Origin: Pempheris klunzingeri
Taxonomy: Eukaryota; Chordata; Actinopteri; Acropomatiformes; Pempheridae
Assembly: GCF_042242105.1 (NCBI RefSeq)
Contig: NC_092012.1
Location: 14,665,223-14,729,222 of the forward strand
DNA: 64,000 nt
Direction: 5' to 3'
Shown here: piece after piece, positions 56,901 to 64,000 of the stretch
How the letters are laid out: each line of letters begins with the position of its first letter
How positions within the stretch are numbered: position 1 is the stretch's first letter
Notes under the pieces: model-generated
Databases searched by the model: none
Told to the model about the DNA's origin: nothing
Seen by the model: only the letters and a program-made list of their open reading frames with translations
Program-made: the position numbers and the translations under genes

Positions 56901-59900
56901 GCTGCGGGCTTTCCACCAGTTCACCACAGCCACCTTCTTGGCCTCCTGGGTCTGAGTCTGGCTCCCAGTCTGACTCTGCTTTTGCTCCTTCTCCCAACCT
57001 CTCCAACGCTCCTCAACCTTCTCCCCTTTCTCCTCCCACACACACTTGTGCAGCTCCAGCTCCTGCAGCCTGAAACCACCACAGCTTTTATAAACATCTC
57101 CTTTACACAATGTTATGTCTGTAGTTAGCACGGGGCACTAAAACCGCACTTATCCCCGATAGAGCTTAACACACAGAAGACAGTAACTCCTATGGGTTGT
57201 GTAACGGGGATGCCCATAAATACACTGTCACAAGCAGATACCCCATTTATTAGCCGGGGGAAGATTCTCAGAACAGATACTAACATCAGCCACATCCAGT
57301 CTGTTACCATAACAGGAGATAGGGAGGTAAAAAACTCACATACACATTGACAAGCTGCTGCTTGATGCTTGCCTGTTGCTGCTGGCGGTGAGGAAAAGGC
57401 CTCTCCTGTGCCTCTACAGGAGCAGAGTCCTGTGTGTTAGAGAGGACACAAGAGAGACAGATTTCTACACAAACATGTCACTGCTTGTTGTAATGATCAT
57501 CCTCTGTTGAGTGTCTAGTCTCTCCTCACCCTCTCAGGATACTTATTGTGCAGAAGATGAGCTATTTCTGCAGACTTGATCCTGTGAATGATACTCTGAA
57601 TATCATCGCTCTGCGTGTGAATGGATGGGAGGGTTATGTCATCCAGAGCTCTGTGATGCTGCTGCAGACAAAGATGGTAGAGCCGTAATAGTCTACACGA
57701 AATCATGAAAAGATAACCTGTGGACAATGAGCAATTACTACCTGCTGCATATCCTGCATCTCACTCTGCAGAGAGCGGTGGTTTGGAGGATCTCGACTGA
57801 AGAGACTCTGCGGACTCATACAGTGTCTGTCATACCTGTCAGAAACCGGCATTAAAAATGGAGCTCGAACACTTTAAATAATTTGTGGATTCATACAGAA
57901 TTTAAGTTAGTTAATCTAAGTTATTCTGTTACTCTAATGTTAATATAATGTCTATATTGTTTTCCTGCTCAATAGCTTGCAACTATTTTTCTTTTTCCAA
58001 AACGTTTTTCAAACATTCAACTTTCCTATGAAACTATGATAGCCTCTATTAAAGGTGCACTCCTACCCTAATGATGTCATCATCAAGGCAGTACTAACCT
58101 AATGACATCATGAGGTTAGTGCTGATTGTGCCTGACACTCACATGCGAGACATGCTCTTGAGTTGCAATATGGGAAATGTGGGATCCACTCTTTCTGGCG
58201 TTTATCCACACCAAAGACAAAAGTCAGGATATCTCTGCCTCTGCTGCTTTGATTTTGAATTTTTAAATCGGACTCTTGTTCATCCCCTAACTTTATTGTA
58301 AGTGTTATAAGTGCAATACTAACTTCTGGAGCAAGACCACTGCTCAATTTCATACTTTTTTACAAGTAGGTAAGATTAATGAATAAAGTACAATTTTACA
58401 GTTTTTGTTAATTAGTCCAAAGAAATGTAAATGGAAGACATTTAGAGTTAGAAATGTAGATTTACACATTTTCATTGCCATTTATTAACTTGGCAGACGC
58501 TTTTATCCAAAGCCACGTGCAAATGAGATACAATTCAAACCACAGAGTTTATTTATCAAAACTACCTCAAAAGGACTTGGTGTGAATGTTCCTGTAACCT
58601 CGTCAGCTCTGACTGCAGACCCTGCAACAGCAGAACAGACTTCATGTGTTGAATAATAGTGCAAACGTACATTTAAAACCTTTTAATAAAATCTAAACAT
58701 ATATCAGCTTTGACATACAACTAATGGTCGGTTCTCTTGAAACATATGAAATTATGAGGCTGTGATTTTGCTAATATTTTTCAATCACTTTGATGAACTT
58801 ATTAGTGTTACCACATTGTATTTGCAATTGGTTTCTTTACATGGTGATACCTCAATCATGTTGTGATTCTCCGCATGCGAGTTCTTCATCTTATCCATCA
58901 CAATGTCTCTCTACATGGGAACATTTGCAAGTGAAGATCAGAGACGAAACAAAAATGTGAACTGACAAGTTTTTATGATGACAATGCCCAGACAGACCAA
59001 CCTTAGAGATTTCTCTGTCTCTCAGCGTCAACATAACCAGGGTTTCCTCGAGTTCAGCCTGTAAACATTTGGATGTTTAACTCTCATAACAAACTCATAA
59101 CATGGAGACGCACACACGAGTGTTTCAGTGATCTGTTCCTACCCTCAACTCAGCATTGACCTTCCTCAGTTTGTTGATGCTATCTTCAGAGCATGTCCTT
59201 TCAAAGGTCAGTTTTTCATTCTGTGTGAACACAAGGAACATTTTGTTACATAAAAAGAATATCAAATTTAGTGCACATATTTGGATTTCCATTTGAGATG
59301 CACATTACCTTGTCTTCCAGCCTCCTAATGTGAACCTTCAGGCATTCAACCTCATTGCTCTAAAGACGAAAAACATTTACATGCAAAGAGTTAAAAAAAA
59401 TCATAAGCCATAAAAAAAAATCAATCAGGAAGGTAGCATTACTGGGAGACCGTTGAGTGTGTGATGTACCATTTTGGTGCAGCTGCTCTGGGAGCGACTG
59501 GCTCTCTCCTGGGCATCTTTAAACGCCCGACGGGTCTCCTCTAGTTCTTCTGTCAGGGATCTGGTTCTCACCGCTGACCGCTGAGCACTGTACACACCAA
59601 AAACAAAAATTTTGGTCTGGTTCCAAAGCATAATATTGTTTGATAGATGCATGAGTCACTCCATGAATTAATGTAATGTTGCTAATAAAAGAAAAATAAA
59701 ATAAACAAATACAGTAACATAGAATATGATAAATTACTCCAGTACAAACCCTAAAGGTCCATTTGCTAAATTTGCAGTGACACAGGTCCTGAAAAGATGA
59801 ATTAAGTGACTGATATTTCAGTTGTTAGAATTTCAGGACCTTGTACACAATACATGCTTCTGTATAAAAAGGACCCGTATGTAACATTTAGTGTCACGTA

Positions 59901-61768
59901 GACGTGAGACTGCAAATTGCAACCAGCTGAATACCCCTTGCGTTGGCCGAAAGATTCATGCTCCCCTACTTTTTCTAAGTCCCACACAGTGACCCGTTAA
60001 TGTGGGGTGTGACACTTTCATCGTGTCTTTAAACTCAGGCACAAAAGGTGTGCTGACCAGGCAGAGACTCTGAAGTATTCATTGGAGTGTTTGTATAACT
60101 TGTTCACTACAGTTGAAGTAGAAAATGCTGTTTTGATTGATATTACAATTATTCTGCTGAAGTTTTATGCTTCTTACTTCTGACAACATTGTTGAAAATG
60201 GGCCTGTTTGGTGTCATATTGGTGTTTCTTCTATAAATGTTATAATGACGTGCTTTTGTGAGGACTTGTAATTACAGTGTAACCTTAAATAACATGACTG
60301 GAGGTGAATGAGGAAGACCTTCACCTGGCCAGCTTTGCTCGCAGATCAGTGATCTCCAGAGTGAGCTGCAGGTTTATGTCCTCACACTGAGCCACCGCCC
60401 TCAACAGGCCGCTGTTCTGCTCACTCAGCTTGCGGTGAGCTTGCTTCAGCTCGGCCACGGTGCCTAATAGGTCTTTTCCATCACTGAAGCCAAACAAACA
60501 GTTAGTGGTGAAGTATGACAACACGTTGATTAAAGAAGTTGAACACTTGCAGTGATTAAAGGAGTGAAATAACTGACCAGGAACACTGGTGGCTCTCTGA
60601 GGAAGCAGCTTTGCTTTGAGAACTGGAGAAATCCAGCCCTGAAGGACAATCAGGTTGAGTGAAATACTGTCTTATGTGCTTGAGACATTTCTCTGAGGTC
60701 TGAACAAAACAGCGACAGCCTACCGTTTGAAGGCACTTTAGGAGAGTCTGGCCAAGACACATGACTGCCATCCACATCAGTGCTGAAACACAGGAGGAGT
60801 CAATACTTCCCACAGCTCATGCTGATTAATAAAAGATTTATCCAATAATAAAAAATTATTATCATAATAACCTAAATGGATGTGATTTATGAAAGAAATG
60901 ACACCAATATCAAATATAGACTAGACTTGAGACCAATATTGCACATTGATATCCAGCTGAGAAGATTAGCTGTTAGAAAGTCATCTTTACAAACTGACGC
61001 CTTTTTTCTTTAAGAGACGTGTTCATTGAATTTCACAACATCACATAGTTTTATATGATTCTTGTGACACTCAGATGCTTCTGGATTTGCTGATGTTCAA
61101 TCATATTTAGATGACTACTGTCAATCAATGTGAAAGTGATTAATTAATATGAAGGTAGTGACTAAGTCAAGGTTAAAACTCCTGATTATGAACTCTAACC
61201 CCACATGATGTCTAGTTTTTTGACTCACCTGTCCTGGTTGCACTGTGCGATCCACTCCCTCATGGTGGAGTGGAAAGTCTCTCTGCTCACATGAGGGTTC
61301 TGACCATCTGGATCGAGCAGACGTCGCAGGGAAGCCAGTCTGTCCTGCTCCGGACTGTCGGCCGCCATGGTCTGCAAGTACTGTATGATCGTGGAGGCCG
61401 ACACCTCTCCTGAAGACGAGCGAGACGCAGGAACAATGATTCACAGTTCCCATCATTACCTTGATCTTTTGATTTGTTTGACAGAAGCCTGAGTACCTGT
61501 GTTGGACGTATTACATGCACTATACATGATGTCAAGGAGTTCATGCTCAGAGAACCCACTAGTGTCTTTATTGTCCTCAAGCACTTCCCTCGTCCCACAG
61601 CCGGGTGACTCCCACACTGAACATGCACAGATGGGCAAAAGTTGGCATTGATTCATGCACAGGAAGTAAAACATGTAAAAAAAAAAAATAATAATAATAT
61701 ATATTTGCTTTATACCTTTATAAAAGCACAAAGTCACTTCAACACTTACCATCATTGCCGTCAGACAT
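31422..61768 (-). CDS. irag1: IRAG1 (MRVI1), IP3-receptor-associated cGMP kinase substrate, long form
   Basis: Thirty-seven coding exons, all in phase, give 1,567 aa (exon lists in the next two entries). The C-terminal half is clear IRAG1: an [22 protein letters not shown] helix then [10 protein letters not shown] (892-901, the basic patch of the cGMP-kinase-I-beta contact region), the [27 protein letters not shown] block, the LTEKEVE coiled-coil entry, the [20 protein letters not shown] coil, RRRVS (1361-1365, a cGMP-kinase-type site), and a C-terminal membrane anchor (about 1536-1557) with a ten-residue lumenal tail. IRAG1 sits on the ER membrane with the IP3 receptor and passes on NO/cGMP inhibition of calcium release in smooth muscle. 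The N-terminal 680 residues (degenerate EF-hands, coiled coil) are absent from the roughly 900-aa mammalian protein and look KASH5-like. A separate promoter for a short form is possible. Gene identity is firm; that one transcript joins both halves is likely, not proven. Confidence 0.9.
33470..34060 (+). repeat. Percomorph dispersed repeat ('gtagtggattaaaaagtacaatat' family), copy 1
   Basis: In irag1 intron 33. It contains 'tagctgtcagacaaatgtagtgg', 'taaaaagtacaatatttt' and 'ggggttgtgagatgattaa'. The second copy at 51530-51975 shares 'ggggttgtgagatg' and the 'aaaatggaaatactcaa' tail that I know from this family. Degenerate, without coding capacity. Confidence 0.6.
34727..34850 (+). repeat. Dispersed repeat ('gctaacatgctgatgttagc' family) fragment
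   Basis: 'cattattagcatgctcatgttagcatttagctctcagtaca' is the upstream part of the repeat whose downstream part is at 40440-40790. It lies in irag1 intron 32 or 33 flank, with no coding capacity. Confidence 0.5.
34868..35093 (+). repeat. Dispersed repeat ('cttcaaattgcttgtttt...' family), copy 1
   Basis: Matches 48300-48575 over 'tcttcaaat.g.cttgtttt', 'caaag..attca.tttactgt' and the 'gattatctaattgatgaatcatttcagcac' type end. Non-coding, common in spiny-rayed fish as I know them. Confidence 0.6.
35789..35804 (+). promoter_or_regulatory. Candidate CTCF site
   Basis: ggCCACTAGAGGGCAG matches the CTCF core consensus CCASYAGRKGGCR. It lies in irag1 intron 30. Occupancy cannot be told from sequence. 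Confidence 0.4.
37904..37940. repeat. Perfect hairpin: 16-bp arms, 5-base loop
   Basis: tgcaccgtttgaacca (37904-37919) is followed by the loop gtggt and the exact reverse complement (37925-37940). It lies in irag1 intron 28, away from splice sites. Confidence 0.9.
38112..38330. mobile_element. Inverted pair of 'aaaggaatagtttgac'-family fragments
   Basis: A forward piece ('tttgctttcttgcggagg...tgagaagattgatactcatg', 38112-38156) is followed by a reverse piece (38160 to about 38300) with 'gagccagactagctgttttcccagtctttatgctaa' and 'catgagagtggtatatatcttctcatctaa'. The two share the 'gagaagat.gatac' segment in opposite directions. In irag1 intron 27; non-coding. Confidence 0.65.
40440..40790 (+). 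repeat. Dispersed repeat ('agctgatgggaatgtcat' family)
   Basis: Carries 'aagctgatgggaatgtcatgag', 'gcaggtatttggttatga', 'cctgaggggaacgtgaatgtctctaccaaatttcatg' and 'gttgagatatgtcaatctg', the signature string of a repeat I know to be abundant in percomorph fish. It lies in irag1 intron 24. Its short open frames are artefacts of the repeat. Confidence 0.7.
42117..42206. repeat. (ATT)n/(AAT)n low-complexity tract
   Basis: Two ATT-type triplet runs, one AAT-phased and one ATT-phased, separated by about 40 bases, in irag1 intron 20. Confidence 0.85.
42262..42357 (+). repeat. Retroposon-tail-like fragment
   Basis: 'cacattgagcctacacattttatatggaatttgctgtataaataaacttgacttgg' resembles the frequent fish tail 'gctatataaataaagttgacttg'. 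It is short and degenerate. Confidence 0.5.
42931..42958. repeat. (GT)n microsatellite
   Basis: About 13 GT units in irag1 intron 19. Confidence 0.95.
43239..45914 (-). other. irag1: irag1 intron 19 (2.7 kb)
   Basis: AT-rich unique sequence with one dispersed repeat (45216-45345). No further exon or RNA gene is recognised. Confidence 0.7.
45216..45345 (+). repeat. Interspersed fish repeat fragment ('tagcccaatat' family), copy 2
   Basis: 'gtcaagtccatctttaattacatagcccaacactataaatcac...cctcatgggg' is a degenerate relative of 16163-16235. Confidence 0.5.
48191..48247 (+). repeat. Telomere-like GGTTAG/TTAAGG tract
   Basis: Six to seven degenerate units of ggttagg/ttaagg in a row (ggggttaggttaaggttagg and so on), resembling the vertebrate telomere repeat. 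Interstitial, in irag1 intron 18. Confidence 0.85.
48300..48575 (+). repeat. Dispersed repeat ('cttcaaattgcttgtttt...' family), copy 2
   Basis: Shares 'cttcaaatgccttgttttctctgaccaacgagtc', 'gatattcagtttactgtta' and 'gaggggatggaaccag' with the pattern of 34868-35093. It lies just downstream of the telomere-like tract. Confidence 0.6.
50641..50821 (-). other. Possible alternative irag1 exon (ATG to donor)
   Basis: An open stretch beginning [18 protein letters not shown] and running 60 codons into a GTAATG donor at 50640. It ends in phase 1, whereas irag1 exon 19 (45915-46127) needs phase 0, so it does not join that exon in frame. It could be a first exon whose coding start lies downstream, or chance. 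No acceptor suits it as an internal exon. Confidence 0.25.
50877..50930. repeat. (TG)n microsatellite
   Basis: About 16 TG units, then an interrupted run, just upstream (minus strand) of 50821. Confidence 0.95.
51530..51975 (+). repeat. Percomorph dispersed repeat ('gtagtggattaaaaagtacaatat' family), copy 2
   Basis: Contains 'gaggtaaaagtaccagtgcaa', 'cctgcggggttgtgagatg' and 'agaagtataaagcagcataaaatggaaatactcaaatag'. Same orientation as 33470-34060. Confidence 0.6.
52189..55382 (-). other. irag1: irag1 intron 17 (3.2 kb)
   Basis: Unique AT-rich sequence apart from the inverted repeat pair at 54309-54765. No additional exon is recognised. Confidence 0.65.
54309..54765. mobile_element. Inverted pair of 'aaaggaatagtttgac'-family copies
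   Basis: The forward copy (54309 to about 54560) has the family start, 'cttagcttagcataaagactgg', 'ctagcttggctctgtctaaagg' and 'tgtgccagactatttcttgg'. The reverse copy (about 54585-54765) has 'gtgttaattag', 'aagaggtgctg', 'ctaagctaagataagctagcc' and 'cctgtacagacagtgg'. They overlap in family coordinates and face each other. Confidence 0.7.
55589..55613. repeat. (CTAT)n tetramer microsatellite
   Basis: Six CTAT units in irag1 intron 16. Confidence 0.95.
58478..58545 (+). repeat. Dispersed repeat fragment ('gcagacgcttttatccaaag')
   Basis: 'cttggcagacgcttttatccaaagccacgtgcaaatgag' matches the core 'agcagacgcttttatccaaagcgacttacaa', one of the most widespread short repeats of teleosts as I know them. 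In irag1 intron 12. Confidence 0.7.
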
Positions 61769-63131
61769 TGTGATTGTTTTTCTTGAATCCTGCTGTCACA
61801 TTCCTACATGACCTGATAGTTGAATAAACATTAAATGCAACATCACCAAAATTCAAATTAGAAATACAAATAAAAGTTGAACCATAGATTGAAATCAATG
61901 AATATTTAAGATGTAAAGCAAAATATGCATGATTTTAATAACTCCTCTCCATATCTGGCTGCTAATCTAATGCTTACATGTATGCAGTTTGATCTAATCA
62001 GAGGGCTTAATATTATAGTTTTCTTATTGTTATCCTACACTGTGGTAGAAAATGTGAGGTTAATTGACAACAATACATTTCAAGGTGGAGCACAAAACAG
62101 CTAAACCAAATATCACTAAAACCAAGTCTCCACTATTAAAAAATACATTTGCATGTTTTAAATAAACAGGAACAACAGTGCTCCATTAAATATGGTGCAC
62201 AATGAGATTATAGGGTACTTTTTTTGTCTCATGGTTAAACAATCATTAAATAGCATTTTAAAAAGAGAAATGAGTCATAAAAATTTAATTCTTAAGTCTC
62301 AGTCCGGGCAAGTTCCTCTGTAAAGAAAAATACGATTGTCAAACCTTAATTTAGGAGCTTTTCATTTTCATTATTATTTTTCCAGCCTTCCAGTGATCCA
62401 CTGTGATATCAGCACAAGAAGTCTTCAAGATGCTCTTGTGCCTGTTTTCTCTGCTTCACATCAAAACCAGCTGACATCTCCCAGGCCCCTCTCCCACCCC
62501 TCCTCCCCCATCAACACCCACCTCACCCTGCTCCAGTTAAAACGCTGCCCTGCAGAGGTCTGTCACAATGGTGCAGTCAATGGGTTTCAATTTAAATTCA
62601 CCAGTTTAACATATCAAATACGAAGTCTGCCAAGCATTTCCTCTACAAACTGATCTCCAGCAAATGTAAATGTCAAAGGAGTACATTTCCTTTGCTGGTC
62701 AGTTTCCAGCAACGGAAATAAAAATTAAAAACCACCACAGGTGCTACTGAAACTGGCGGTTCTTTGAATATTCTTCAACTTTCATCTACATGTTTAATTT
62801 TGTTTGTAAGCACACTGATACCAAATCTCATTTAGCTTAAAGAAACACACCCAACCTATTCCTAGATACGCAAAAGACACATTTTCGTGAGAATATTTAG
62901 TTTGTTACCGCCATTATCATTGTTAACAACCGTGTTTTCACTTAAGAACATCGTGAGACCACAGACGGAACGCTTCCGGGATCCCCAGTGATCTGGCCGG
63001 ACACATTTCCAGTTGCACCGTCCGTGTGTTTGTTTCCTATCGGAAGCATGAAGTAGCTACCAACAGACAACGGGCTGGAGATTTTCTACTTTTTATAAAT
63101 TTAGCTTCAAGCGGATTTTTCCTCCGTCAAG
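61769..63131. promoter_or_regulatory. Head-to-head irag1/ctr9 upstream region
   Basis: Only 1.36 kb separates the irag1 start (minus) from the ctr9 start (plus). Near ctr9 there are ETS-like GGAA/TTCC elements (cgcttccggga, 62970-62980; atcggaagc, 63039-63047) and raised CpG, as in TATA-less housekeeping promoters. A minimal upstream frame ATG-AAG-TAG sits at 63048-63056. Whether both genes share this promoter is not shown by the sequence. Confidence 0.5.
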
Positions 63132-63176
63132 ATGTCTCGGGGCTCTATCGAGATCCCTTTACGGGACACAGATGAG
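63132..63176 (+). CDS. ctr9: CTR9 (PAF1 complex), first coding exon (partial gene)
   Basis: Fifteen codons, MSRGSIEIPLRDTDE, then a GTAAAA donor at 63177 in phase 0. This equals the N-terminus of vertebrate CTR9, a TPR-repeat scaffold of the nuclear PAF1 complex that travels with RNA polymerase II and supports H2B ubiquitylation and H3K4/H3K36 methylation. All TPRs lie beyond the window. It follows irag1 in the same order and orientation as in human. Confidence 0.93.
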
Positions 63177-64000
63177 GTAAAAGTCGCCTAATGTGTAAAC
63201 TTGGTTCATTTATTGTGGCGCTTTGGCTAAGTGATCCTCGCTGTGCTGCTAGCCGTGTATGCTAATCCAAGCTAGCATTAGCGAATGAAACGTAAACTCC
63301 AGTAAAGGTAACTGAGCATCGAGCACAGAGTTACTCAAGTTCGCAAATATTATTGCTGTGTGAAGAAACATGATGCTGAAGTCAGTGGGTCAGATATTGT
63401 GGTGTTTTCTGTCATGAAGCAGTCCACATTGAATCCAGCTGTTACAGAGATCCTTTCTAATTTAAAGCATCTTGGTGACATTAGATGCCATAACTTATCA
63501 TATCTGTGGTATTTTACTCTACATCACTTACGATTTACTTTCTACTGCACCGCTATAGATTTATTTTAAGCTATGAAAGAATCAAAAGAATTGGAAGATT
63601 CATAATAACAGTGTGTGGATAAAACTCTGTCAGAGTAAACGTAATGTTGTATTGTGATGGTGAGCACACAGCTACCAGGCCTTTTTAGTTTGTGATACAT
63701 TAGTGAAGTTTATACCCTATTAATAAAACAACACAGCAACAAAAAGCAACATATTAGAAACATCTCTCAGCACAACACAATACCAACAATATAATTTCAC
63801 AGCAACACAGTCAAAAATTGGGCATTGTAACTTTTATTGATGCAGGATTTATTGAAGCAGGGCTGTTGTATTAGACTGCATAGTTCAAGTGAAGTGTACT
63901 TAATTAACTGACAAGTGAGCGTATTGTGTGATATGATATCCTTTCTGTCGAATCAATGCATAAACAGCCGATGGTTTAAAATACATCAACATCAATGTCA
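63177..64000 (+). other. ctr9: ctr9 intron 1 (start)
   Basis: AT-rich sequence to the window end. The next ctr9 exon (expected to begin VIELDFDQLPEGDEV-like) is not seen. The open frame at 63360-63569 resembles nothing. Confidence 0.7.

Larger units (their letters stand above)
55383..61768 (-). other. irag1: irag1 exons 1-17: KASH5-like N-terminal half
   Basis: Exons are 61750-61768, 61497-61616, 61229-61409, 60724-60782, 60578-60638, 60325-60483, 59470-59587, 59309-59359, 59143-59220, 59002-59058, 58851-58910, 58566-58621, 57742-57835, 57530-57661, 57344-57429, 56346-57069 and 55383-55539. The start [14 protein letters not shown] leads into two EF-hand-like helices with poor loops (about residues 42-53 and 79-90). 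A long coiled coil follows ([20 protein letters not shown] onwards, about 150-445). The 724-base exon adds an Ala/Glu/Gln-rich coil with a WWKA motif. A proline-rich linker ends the set. Seventeen exons in 6.4 kb contrasts with the sparse spacing downstream. Confidence 0.8.

Noticed and set aside
56736-57128. 130-codon plus-strand frame, Leu-rich
   Set aside because: It is the antisense shadow of the large irag1 exon 56346-57069; the coiled-coil codons on the other strand explain its leucines.
57340-57344. Donor at 57339 for irag1 exon 15 (ending VNVY)
   Set aside because: Phase 0 would not join exon 16. The GTATGT donor at 57343 leaves phase 2 and restores [11 protein letters not shown].

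Overview
This is a teleost fish nuclear locus. The genes are split by GT-AG introns, the background is about 40% GC, and it carries fish-type LINE-2/SINE tails, GT microsatellites and interspersed repeats that I know from spiny-rayed (percomorph) fish. There is no prokaryotic, viral or retroviral content that I can support.

Gene order is sbf2 (-, first coding exon only), adm (+), ampd3 (+), lyve1 (-), irag1/mrvi1 (-), ctr9 (+, first coding exon only). This matches the human 11p15.4 order SBF2-ADM-AMPD3-LYVE1-IRAG1-CTR9, except that RNF141, which lies between AMPD3 and LYVE1 in human, is not seen. Exon models were built by hand and every junction was checked for reading phase.

Layout: 1-6.3 kb, sbf2 intron 1. 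6.3-10.5 kb, sbf2 promoter side, a palindromic MITE and one L2-type tail. 10.5-13.0 kb, adm with a TATA box and a poly(A) signal. 13-18.4 kb, intergenic. 18.4-26.8 kb, ampd3 (15 coding exons, 768 aa). 27.0-29.0 kb, lyve1 (6 exons, 269 aa), tail-to-tail with ampd3. 29.0-30.6 kb, intergenic. 30.6-61.8 kb, irag1 (37 coding exons, 1,567 aa). 61.8-63.1 kb, shared upstream region of irag1 and ctr9. 63.1-64 kb, ctr9 exon 1 and the start of intron 1.

The genes do not form one pathway. Several act in vessels: adrenomedullin is a vasodilator and lymphangiogenic peptide, LYVE1 is a lymphatic hyaluronan receptor, and IRAG1 is the cGMP-kinase target on the IP3 receptor in smooth muscle. The others are AMP deaminase (purine metabolism), SBF2/MTMR13 (endosomal membrane traffic) and CTR9 (PAF1 transcription complex).

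The most notable observation is that irag1 appears to begin with about 680 codons of degenerate EF-hand plus long coiled coil, resembling the N-terminus of the meiotic LINC protein KASH5. This region is absent from the mammalian IRAG1 that I know. Other points are a Link domain in lyve1 without its extra disulphide, a perfect 16-bp-stem hairpin, and inverted repeat pairs in irag1 introns.
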